NCBI GenBank assembly: GCA_037693485.1
Contig: CM075344.1
Coordinates: 99,607,001-99,671,000 of the forward strand
Length of the DNA stretch: 64,000 bases
Source: Kitagawia praeruptora
Lineage: Eukaryota; Streptophyta; Magnoliopsida; Apiales; Apiaceae
Direction: 5' to 3'
The position numbers and the translations under genes are program-made. Shown here in pieces: positions 56,509-64,000 of this stretch; the first letter of the stretch is position 1, and every line of letters starts with the position of its first letter. The notes under the pieces are model-generated. The model made no database searches and was not told where the DNA came from. It saw only the letters and a program-made list of their open reading frames with translations.

Positions 56509-58686
56509 CTACTCCTCAGTAGATTCTTCCACCACCTCGTCTTCCTTTTCCTCTTCGCCAGAGTCATCCTCACCAGAGCCCTCTTCATCAGAATCATCCT
56601 CTTCGGAGCCATCATTTGCATCCGCCACTATTAGCTGAGCCATAGTCTCCACAACCTCATTTTCTTCCTCCCCGGAAGAAGAGCTAGAGGAGGAGCTGGC
56701 TTCGTTCCAGAGCATCCTCTTACCCGGGATGGGCTGTCGGATAGTTGCATTTATCTTTGCAGGCATGGGTTTCTTCCCACGGGAACCCGAGGAACTGGAG
56801 TCTCGACTAACAGCCGGGACAGCTCCCTTAGAGCTAGAACCAAACTGACGACGGCTACCCAGAGAGCCGGAACCTGATGCATGGGGAATAGCTTTGACTC
56901 CCGAACTAGAAGCATAATCAGCAAAGGCTCCACTGCTAACTGTCCAATCGGGACATGGGAAGTTCGCCGGATTAACAACAGTTGGATACTTGTTGCTAAC
57001 AACATTGATGGCCTTGTTCCATCCAAGAGACATGTTGTAGGGGCGAATTTCATTGCCATGATCATCGATAAGCTTGAAGAAGTCTTCTAACTTGTGGTAG
57101 GCTTTGATCACCTTATCGAATTCCGAGGCTTTCTTCCTAGCCAAAGAACTGAGCTGTCTTTGATAAGAGCTTGCTTCCCTCTCAGCATTGAGGGCTCTAG
57201 ATTCCAGATTCATGCACTGTTCCTCGAACATACTCTTTTCTTTCTTCCAGGCCACGTTTTCATCTCGGTAAGCCCGACCTTGAGTAGCAACGGATTGGAA
57301 GTAGGCATTGGCCTGAAAACATGAGATTGCTTAAGGCATTTGTACACCAAGTAGGTTATGGACGTTGACTTCAGTAAGGTGAGTAACATACCTGATAAAG
57401 GGCTTGAGCCCTAAGGCGCTCAGACTCCTCAATTTTATCCCCGCAGGATACAGTTAGACGGTCAGTAGGAGTGACAGAGCATTTGGACCAGTCCAGTGCC
57501 AAGGCAGAACACCCAAGAACGGAATCCTACTCACAAATACCCCAAGCCGGAATAAAAGGAGACCTAGTGCTCCCGTCGGCATTTCGAGATCTTTTTCCCT
57601 GATTATAGCGCTCCAAGTAACTGGGAGCCTTGGAACCAGTTGGCTTCTTAGCCTTATCCGCTTGCTTCTTCATCCTCCCAGTAGGGGCCTCCGCCATCTC
57701 CTGCCTTGCATCCAGCTCCGCGGCAACTGAAACATACAAAGAAAGAACATCGGAATAAGAACAAACATAGTTCATGACATATAACTAAAAGTATAATTAC
57801 CCTCGAAGGGAAGAATGCTAAGGCCTGCTTCAACAAGCCTTTTTTCTGTCAAGAACACCCGATAGTGGGAACGACCGTTGTCTTCTAAAAGTTTGTCCCG
57901 ACTAAGAAGCTCATGGGGTTCAAGATCCAGAATGAAGTGGGAACTATCTTCTACACGGCCAAATTTCTTTACAAAAAACTCCCCCCAGTCGCCACCTTTC
58001 CAATGAAGAACAACGAACTCCCTTGACCAGAAATGATGGGAATCCGGGAAGGACTTCGTGTTCACCATATGGGGGATTAAACCCCGGTGCTGGAACCTAA
58101 CCCAACCTTTCTTGACATCCGCAGAGTTTATAACTAAGAAGATACTTCGGAATATAGTAGTACTCGGGGAGATGCTCAGGTCATGACATCTTAGAATGAA
58201 GATGATAAGGATCCTCCAGGAATTGGGATAGAGTTGACAAGGGTGAATTTGAAGCTCAGCCAGTAACCTTATGATGAAGGGGTGGACAGGAAATCTTAGT
58301 CCAGCCTCTAAGGCACCTTTGTACACACAAAGCCTTTCCGGATGCCAATTGCAGGTTCTATCACCTATATCGGGCATATGAACCTTGATTACCTCGGGGA
58401 AACCATATGTATCCCTTATCTTCTCTACATCACGCTCATTCAGTTTGCATGCACTCAGGTAGGAGTCTAACTCCGAGTTGTTGGGGAAAGCATCTGCCAT
58501 GGTGCTAAACAAATCTAACAACGAAGTAAAACGACGATCAATGTACAAGGGAGACCAAATTTCATTCCTACCTTTCTGGGATCGAGCCTTGCTCCTTTTT
58601 GCCATTGCTTCCGACATAGACACCGGGGGTGCTTGGGGCGCTTGGGATGCTTGGGGCGCTTGGGATGCTTGATTGTTGCCTGCCAT
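56509..58686 (-). pseudogene. Antisense accessory gene of element A, three exons, one stop
   Basis: The exons on the minus strand are 58686-57801, 57726-57392 and 57312-56509. Intron 1 (57800-57727) has donor CGAGG|GTAATT and acceptor GTTTCAG; intron 2 (57391-57313) has donor ATCAG|GTATGT and acceptor TTTTCAG. Phases match, giving 2025 bases or 674 codons and a stop. An in-frame TAG at 57527-57529 breaks exon 2. Exon 1 has ALEAGLRFPVHPFIIRLLAE and LYPNSWRILIIF, the same gypsy-type transposon domain as in element D. The middle is Lys-rich, followed by coiled coil (about 57250-57080), a Ser-rich part and a strongly acidic tail. Function is unknown. Confidence 0.72.
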
Positions 58687-58797
58687 CTCGAGAACTTGAA
58701 CTTGAGCTTGAAAACTTGAGAAGAGTTGAGAGCAAAAGAACTTGAGAGAAAGTTTGAGAAATGAAGAAGTGAGAAGAAATGAAGGATTCTCCCCATC

Positions 58798-58804
58798 TTT
58801 TATA
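58798..58804 (-). promoter_or_regulatory. TATA box of A's antisense gene
   Basis: TATAAAA on the minus strand (in tctataaaagatgggg) lies 112 bases before the ATG at 58686, leaving a leader of about 80 bases rich in cttgag/gaagaa. It lies inside the element, not in an LTR, so the antisense gene would have its own promoter. Confidence 0.6.
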
Positions 58805-59108
58805 GAAAAGGTTGACCTGCTACAACAGGTTGAAAATCAGACTGGTTCGTGTTTACAGGTCATCTATCGTTTAAAATCTCAAAAGTAGCAGAAAATTGCC
58901 AAGATGATTGTTATAACTCGTTTAATTCTGGGAAAGAATCGATAAATATTAGACTTGGAGCTGCAATAAAATGGTCGTCTAAATGACACAAGTTAATTAA
59001 GCTAATCAAGCTTAATCAAGGAATTAAATAAACTTCAAGGATAAGAAGGTTTTTTCTTCAACATTGAGGCATTGATGGTTAATTGAAAGACAACCTCCAG
59101 CCGGGAAG
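58805..59108. other. Element A upstream region of antisense gene
   Basis: About 300 bases, AT-rich, with no ORF or repeat that I can support. Confidence 0.5.
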
Positions 59109-59520
59109 GCATCAGCCGAAAGGCATCCCGAGGGACCTCTGGCCGACACCCATCAGCCGAGAGGCACCCCGAGGAAGCCTCAGTCGACAGGTACCAGCCG
59201 AGAGGCACCCCGAGGAAGCCTCAGCCGACAGGCATCAGCCGAGAGGCACCCCGAGGAAGCCTCAGCCGACAGGTACCAGCCGAGAGGCACCCCGAGGAAG
59301 ACCCAGCCGACAGGCATGAGCCGAGACTCACCCGGAGGGAGCCCCAGCCGAGAGCCATCAGTCGAGACTCACCCGGAGGGAGCCCCAGCCGAGAGCCATC
59401 AGCCGAGACTCACCCGGAGGGAGCTTCAACCGAGACCTACTGGCCGAGACACACCCGGGGGTGTCCTCTGGCCGAGACCCATCAGCCGAGAGGCTCCCGG
59501 CGAGTCCTCCAGCTGAGACC
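59109..59520 (+). repeat. 41-bp tandem repeat, about ten copies
   Basis: The landmark AGGCACCCCGAGGAAG or its variant ACTCACCCGGAGGGAG recurs exactly every 41 bases: 59120, 59161, 59202, 59243, 59284, 59325, 59366 and 59407. Two subtypes are grouped, the first with GAGGCACC, the second with GACTCACC. 41 is not divisible by three, so the repeat has no steady reading frame; open frames over it are incidental. Confidence 0.92.
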
Positions 59521-59604
59521 CATCATCCTATACCAGAAAAACATGTCAAAATTAGGGACCAAATTTTGGAAATTCAAACCGAAACGATAAATTCTGAATA
59601 GTAC

Positions 59605-60062
59605 TCGACCCCAGCCAGGGTTGCCGCCCCTTGGACCCCGCCCGGGGGCTGCTGCCCCCGGACCCCCGCTAGCACCGTTTAGTGTCGTTTAGCACCGTTT
59701 AGTGTCGTTTAACGTCATTTAACACCGTTTGAACGTCGTTTAAGGTTGTTTAACACCGTTTAGTGTCGTTTAGCACCGTTTAGTGCCGTTTAACGTCGTT
59801 CAACACCGTTTGAACGTCGTTTAAGGCTGTTTAACACCGTTTAGTGTCGTTTAGCACCATTTAGTGCCGTTTAACGTCGTTTAACATCGTTTGAACGTCG
59901 TTTAAGGCTGTTTAGCACCGTTTAGTGCTGTTTAACATCGTTTAACATCGTTTAACACCGTTTGAACGTCGTTTAAGGCTATTTAACATCATTTAATGCC
60001 ATTTTAATCCGTTTGACGTTATTTAAACATTGTTTAAACATCGTTAAGGCTGATTAGTGCCG
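59605..60062 (+). repeat. GC hairpin block and decamer array in A's 3' region
   Basis: 59610-59672 has the GGGGGCTGCTGCCCCC type of hairpin words. From about 59673 to 60000 the DNA is a 10-base periodic array such as agcaccgttt, agtgtcgttt, aacgtcattt, aacaccgttt, with occasional one-base slips. The counterpart is at 3655-3950. Confidence 0.88.
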
Positions 60063-60215
60063 ATTAGCATTGAATTAACATTGTCGTAAATGTGTTGGTC
60101 GCTCCACGCTTTACATCAAGACAATACACGTGAAACACTATTGTATGAAGATGAACCCTAACCCGAGTCTTGGAAAGGACTGTTAAAACTTCAAGGAAAA
60201 CCTGATCAGTTTTCC

Positions 60216-60233
60216 TAGAAGTTGGGGGGCAAA
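60216..60233 (+). promoter_or_regulatory. Element A polypurine tract
   Basis: agaagttggggggcaaa directly precedes the 3' LTR and is the same as at 4070-4086. Confidence 0.8.
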
Positions 60234-60731
60234 TGATATGGGCTAAAAGTAAGTCCTAAAGTCACATTTAATGTGGCATTAATTAGACCTAGAATGGTCC
60301 AAACGTGGGGCCCACCAGATGGGCCCAAACCCTATTTATAATATTAATTTCGTAATTAATATTAGGGGTAATAAACAGCTCAGCAAATAAGAGTCAAACA
60401 AGGATATTACTCTTGCCTGACTTAGGCTCCAAAATACATACTTCAACATGGAAACTGATTCTTGCCCACCAAGGGGTCTAGAACCTTCCTCAAGGCGGTG
60501 GCTTGCCCACCAAGTTTCTGACTCCTACCATAATTCTAAGGCTTCCCAGCCTATATAAAGGGTCTGACCCCTCATTCTCAGAAGTTCGTCTTGGCTAGAT
60601 TCTCAATAATGAGATACGTAGGCACTCTGTGAGGACCGATTAGTCTCGAACATGGAAAAAGCCATTAAAGCACGAAGCTCCCGAACCCTAGTATTAAATA
60701 CAATTCGTAACCTAGTTTTTATTCCACAACA
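60234..60731 (+). repeat. Element A 3' LTR (498 bp)
   Basis: It begins TGATATGGGC, ends CCACAACA, and has TATATAAAGG at about 60551. It differs from the 5' LTR at about 28 positions, partly clustered, as in the block at about 60451-60460. Confidence 0.9.
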
Positions 60732-60937
60732 GACGGCATAGTTTTCTTATATTGAATGAAAATTTGATGCAATCTGTTAGACCATATACTTGATTTCTAG
60801 TTCTATGTCCTGCCAAATTAGTGCAACTATATGTGTAATTCTAATTGTTGGAATCCTTCTACCAATTAATTAAATTGTTGAACAGTTGTTGGATCGAATG
60901 TTCTCCGTTTGCTGAGCAGAATTTAATAACACTTTAA
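60732..60937 (+). repeat. 206-bp direct duplication flanking element A, right copy
   Basis: It is the partner of 11176-11381. After it the CACTA sequence continues into new DNA (gttatactc), which marks the point where the original CACTA interior resumes. Confidence 0.9.
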
Positions 60938-61242
60938 GTTATACTCTTTTAAGCATGTAGTATGATTGCATCAGGCTTATTACTTACATTTTTGCATCTG
61001 CCAGTTAGTTATACTCGTGCAAGTTTTTCTCTCAAGGTTTCTGTTAGTGTATTAAATTATATTTCTAACTACTGTCTATTTTATTATCTTTTTTGCAGGA
61101 TAATATGAAACTATGGAACCAAGAACTGTTTGTTTTTTACAGACATTAGTGGCAAGAATGACGTGGTCGTGAATAAGGGATACTGCAAGGCACATATGGG
61201 GAGAGAATGAGTTTATTTCTTCAACCATCAAGTTGCTATGTT
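60938..61242 (+). other. CACTA interior with a splice-acceptor-like exon start
   Basis: A T-rich tract ends in ttttttgcag at about 61099, followed by gataatatgaaactatgg, which looks like the start of a captured exon. It meets a stop soon after in each frame and I cannot assign it. Confidence 0.4.
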
Positions 61243-61358
61243 CTTGTAGAATTTAATTGTATTTATCTTGTAGAATTTAATTGTATTTATCTTGTAGAAT
61301 TTAATTGTATTTATCTTGCAGAATTTAATTGTATTTATCTTGTAGAATTTAATTGTAT
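61243..61358 (+). repeat. 24-bp minisatellite, nearly five copies
   Basis: The unit cttgtagaatttaattgtat plus ttat starts at 61243, 61267, 61291, 61315 and 61339. One copy has cttgcag. The unit length is divisible by three, so a repetitive ORF appears on both strands; this is incidental. Confidence 0.92.
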
Positions 61359-61479
61359 TATCGGATGCATAATATGTATGTGCAATTTTTTTCAAATTTT
61401 CTGGAAAAGATGTTGCATTAGCTAATAAAAAAGTTGCTAAATAAAAGCTCATGTAACAAAAAAAAATGTTACACTAGGT

Positions 61480-61769
61480 CAAACAATGTTGCCAATAAAA
61501 GTGGTTCAAACAGTGGGGTCCACAGTAGGGACCAATGTGGTCCCCACTGTGGGGCCCACTATTTTTAAAAAAAATCTAGGTCTCTAAGGTAACATAAAAC
61601 TGCATGTTACCTCAGGGATCAAAGATGTTACCTTACACACCTAAGGCAACATGCTGAGAGCTATCACTAGAAAAATGTTACATTAGCTACTTTTTGGACC
61701 TAAGATAACATATAATGTACCTGTTGTAACATTTTTTTGGTGTTACCGTAGGCTGTTTATGGTGTAGTG
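61480..61769 (-). repeat. Right terminal inverted repeat and subterminal repeats of CACTA
   Basis: On the minus strand it starts CACTACACCATAAACAGCCT. GTAACA/TGTTAC words recur about eight times inward to 61584. At 61511-61560 a GTGGGGTCCACAGTAGGGAC stretch can pair with GTCCCCACTGTGGGGCCCAC, forming a long hairpin. Confidence 0.75.
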
Positions 61770-62028
61770 ACTCCTCATTATTAACACGTATTGCTACTAT
61801 TTCTCGACAACAATATTATTATTTTTTATTATCAATACGTATTGCTACTCATATTTCTTATTTATTTATTATAAATAAATTAACCATTTCTTTTATCCTT
61901 AAAACAAAATTAAAAATATTTACGTAGAGATCCGTATAATTGTTACACGAGTTATATAATATTGTTTTAAGATAATGGGCGATTAGGCGAGACTAAAAGA
62001 AAGTGGTAACATACAAAAGTCTTATAGT

Positions 62029-62506
62029 GTGCCCGTTTGGCTTAGCTTAAAAAAAGTAACTTATGACTTTAAGCCTATAAGTTGATTATAAGTGATAAGT
62101 AAGCGTCTGTTTGGCGGAGCTCATAAGGAGCTCATAAGTTAGTAAAGTGTTTGGTAAATCAGAAATTATAAGTTTACTGTAAAACAAATATTTTTATACA
62201 AATTTTCTAAATCGCGTCGAAATATAACACATATGGTATGCAAAATGATCGTTGGGAGATGGAGAAAAATATGGTGAAGTTATATTTGAAAAAAATATCG
62301 CCGCTTGACGGCAAAAAACCAATTAAAAACGGAGGGATCAGTGAATAGTAAATAAGCTGGAAAAAAGTTAGGACTTTCTAACTTTCAACTTATGAACTTA
62401 TAAGATCATAAGTTCTTAAAATAAATTGGTAGACAAACACTTCAAGATAAGGACTTATTGACTTATTTGTCTTATAAGCTGGCTTATAGCCCAGCCAAAC
62501 AGCCCC
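62029..62506. mobile_element. MITE-like element with imperfect inverted ends
   Basis: The left end gtgcccgtttggcttagctt matches the right end read backwards, ggggctgtttggctgggcta. It is flanked by AGT on both sides (62026-62028 and 62507-62509). The interior is rich in cttataagt/acttataagc inverted words and includes a second ctgtttggc at about 62108. It has no ORF. A 3-bp duplication suggests Harbinger-like or CACTA-like mobilisation, but the superfamily is not certain. Confidence 0.6.
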
Positions 62507-62797
62507 AGTACAAGGCCTTAAATTTCAAAAAGTGAAACCGAAAGATAGAAACATTATTTGCTCGTTGGATAATTAGGGTCCATTGCTTTTATTAAATATG
62601 CATGTAAACTTGTAAAGTTATTAATTTGTTCTATTCTATTAAAAATGTATTAAAGTTTGTCTCCACAATACATATTCTAATGTTATCGGTGTGCTTATAT
62701 GTAGCCATCCTTGTATGATGTATCTCACTTGCAAACAAAACAACAGTCATTTCACTCTTAAACCAACCTACACTAGTACTTAATTTGTATTTACCCT

Positions 62798-63379
62798 ATG
62801 GAAGCAGAAGAATGTTCATCAATTGTGGCCACAAAGATGTCTAAAACAGTAAGCATAGTTTTTTACATGCTAAAGAAAGGCTTTTCCAGAAGTAAACTAA
62901 AATTATTTGATATTCATACCAAGCTCAAACAAGAAAAGCATGCAAGCAACTCTATGACCAACTTAATGCTTCACCACCACTATGCGGCCTCCTCCATTTG
63001 TCGCTCTACTGACGTTGCAATGTCGTTTGTTTCTCCGCGAAAAGACTACGAATTCAGCTGTAGTAATACGCCCTTAATCCGAAGGAGAAAACGGTATTAT
63101 CAGTACCGTCACAATTACAGCCATCAAAAAGTTTTTGTTGATGATATAAAATTTAGTGAGTATGAAAGTGTAGAGGCTTCGCCAGCGTTTAGCTTGCCAG
63201 GATTTGGACGGAGTCCAGTGACAGTAAGGCAGCTGAGGGTTACGGATTCTCCGTTTTCGATGAAAGATGCAGAGGAGAATACGGATCAACTGGACAAGGC
63301 TGCTGAAGAATTCATTAAGAAGTTTTACAACGAGTTGGAGAAACAAAGGAGGATGGCACCACCAAATGAGAACTCGTGA
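62798..63379 (+). CDS. DUF761 family protein (Avr9/Cf-9-elicited protein 146-like)
   Basis: This is an intact intronless ORF of 193 codons starting at ATG 62798. The order of features matches the plant DUF761 family: an N-terminal amphipathic stretch (VSIVFYMLKKGFSRSKLKLF), a His-rich patch (LMLHHHYAA), the motif DYEFSCSNTP, a basic patch (RRRKRYYQYRHNY), a proline and serine stretch (LPGFGRSPVTVRQLRVTDSPFS) and the C-terminal DKAAEEFIKKFYNELEKQRR. The family's biochemical role is unknown; members respond to elicitors and stress. The gene lies 1 kb outside the CACTA end and next to a MITE. It is the one ordinary intact host gene in this window. Confidence 0.85.
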   Translation: MEAEECSSIVATKMSKTVSIVFYMLKKGFSRSKLKLFDIHTKLKQEKHASNSMTNLMLHHHYAASSICRSTDVAMSFVSPRKDYEFSCSNTPLIRRRKRYYQYRHNYSHQKVFVDDIKFSEYESVEASPAFSLPGFGRSPVTVRQLRVTDSPFSMKDAEENTDQLDKAAEEFIKKFYNELEKQRRMAPPNENS

Positions 63380-63785
63380 CTTCTAAGCTAGTTTTAAATA
63401 TTTTGTATATATATAGGTTTGTTTCATCTTTTCTTTAATTCATGCTATGCTGCAACATCAGTATCTTTAAACTTGTGATCGGAGGTAATTTAGTAAACTC
63501 CGTAAATAAATAAAGATTACCTTGGTTATTTTTCTATTTTACAAGTAAATAAAGATATGCTACGGTTTTAGTACCACTTATTATATATAATTTTTATGTA
63601 CAATTTCTATGAACCAAATTCTTTGTATTTTGTTTAGCTCATCTTCAAGTTTCACGGCTTCCAGGACTTTTTACCCTCAGATCCCACTTATGCTCTGTTT
63701 TGTGTTCATTTTCCTATAAATAAGATAAGGAGAAGCATTTAATTGATGTTTTTTGTTTTTTTTAAAGGATGAAATAATTGATTAC
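63380..63785. other. 3' flank of the DUF761 gene
   Basis: AT-rich, with several aataaa words (for example near 63505 and 63547) that may act as polyadenylation signals. No other gene is visible. Confidence 0.5.
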
Positions 63786-64000
63786 TGTGATGCCCCAGAT
63801 CCGGGGTCGTAGATCTAGGCGCTCACGGTCCATTTTTCACTGATAACATACCCGTTCTTCCACTTGATGAATATAACATGCTGTCGATCTCGCAATAAAA
63901 CTCACACACTATTACACACACTTACAGACACTTACAAGTTAGAGTCTCAGAAACGTCATACAACTAAATTAAACAGGAGTAAAAGTTTTAGAGTTATTAC
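63786..64000 (+). repeat. Possible LTR start cut by the window edge
   Basis: TGTGATGCCCCAGATCCGGG begins a stretch of different composition from the AT-rich flank. TG plus a GC-rich inverted CCCCAGATCCGGGG is a common LTR opening. With only 215 bases and no partner visible, this is tentative. Confidence 0.3.

Larger units (their letters stand above)
11384..60731 (+). mobile_element. Element A: Tat-like Ty3/gypsy retrotransposon, split by B and D
   Basis: The order is 5' LTR 11384-11880, primer site, gag start 11914-12077, [insert B to 38267], rest of gag, protease, reverse transcriptase, two RNase H domains and integrase start to 42874, [insert D to 55276], integrase end to 56105, antisense accessory gene 58686-56509, repeats, polypurine tract, 3' LTR 60234-60731. 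Dual RNase H and the antisense gene place it in the Tat lineage. The two LTRs differ by about 5-6%, making it the oldest retrotransposon in the nest. No 5-bp target duplication is present; a 206-bp duplication flanks it instead. Confidence 0.88.
7297..61769. mobile_element. CACTA (En/Spm-type) transposon enlarged by nested retrotransposons
   Basis: The left end reads CACTACGCCATA at 7297 and the right end, on the other strand, reads CACTACACCATA from 61769. Similarity continues inward (CTAC-GTTAC/GTAAC). Both ends are flanked by ACT (7294-7296 and 61770-61772), the 3-bp duplication typical of CACTA elements. Both subterminal regions are rich in TGTTAC/GTAACA words such as ATGTTACCTTAG. Without the retrotransposons the element is about 5 kb. 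No transposase is visible; it carries gene fragments instead, so it is a non-autonomous gene-capturing element. The present 54 kb is due to element A and its inserts. Confidence 0.82.

Noticed and set aside
59083..59516. Repetitive Pro/Arg-rich ORFs
   Set aside because: They are produced by the 41-bp repeat, whose length is not a multiple of three, so no stable repeated peptide exists.
59109..59520. CRISPR-like regular repeats
   Set aside because: Repeats are directly joined without unique spacers, in a plant retrotransposon.
61207..61452. Repetitive ORFs on both strands with an EFNCIYLV-like unit
   Set aside because: They follow from a 24-bp minisatellite; there is no gene context and the frame stops soon after.

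Overview
The window is plant nuclear DNA. The evidence is spliced exons resembling plant DMC1 and a plant choline-transporter-like gene, an intact gene of the plant DUF761 family, and plant-type LTR retrotransposons (Tat, Athila and SIRE-like lineages), a CACTA transposon, a LINE remnant and MITE-like DNA. A eudicot is likely, but I cannot name the species. Only one ordinary host gene looks intact (62798-63379, +).

Layout. 1-4694 is the decayed 3' part of a Tat-like Ty3/gypsy element, ending in a 608-bp LTR. 4695-7296 is AT-rich DNA with a tRNA-like (SINE-like) remnant and a 5'-truncated LINE (6258-6985) flanked by a 14-bp target duplication. From 7297 to 61769 lies one very large CACTA transposon: matching ends starting CACTAC, a 3-bp ACT duplication, and captured exons of DMC1 and a CTL/SLC44 gene at 8760-9993. 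Almost all of its length is retrotransposons inserted inside one another.

Nesting. The CACTA contains gypsy element A (11384-60731, +). A's gag is split by gypsy-derived element B (12078-38262, +, target duplication CCTAT). B's 5' LTR is itself split twice: by a SIRE-like copia element (12085-20882, -, duplication ATAAG) and by Athila-like element C (22011-33491, -, duplication ATTGC). A's integrase is split by Tat-like element D (42875-55271, -, duplication GACAT). LTR-pair differences counted by eye agree with this order: A about 5-6%, D about 1.5%, B about 1.2%, C about 0.3%, copia about 0.15%.

How the parts work together. C is the only element with an intact gag-pol (1821 codons) plus an accessory ORF. 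B has no pol, but shares C-like termini, primer site and 3' end, so it looks like a non-autonomous partner. A and D each carry an antisense, intron-containing accessory gene of nearly equal length (674 and 653 codons) that runs against pol; D's copy is intact although its gag-pol has four stops. Most elements also carry their own short motif, repeated many times: CGGCGACGCGGCGCC in C, AGGAACCT in D, ATCAGGAT in the copia, TGAGSTCG in the left-hand element, and GCAGCGCAGGCTGCGCT in B. This is the most unusual signal in the window. Element A is also odd in being flanked by a 206-bp direct duplication of CACTA sequence in place of a 5-bp target duplication.
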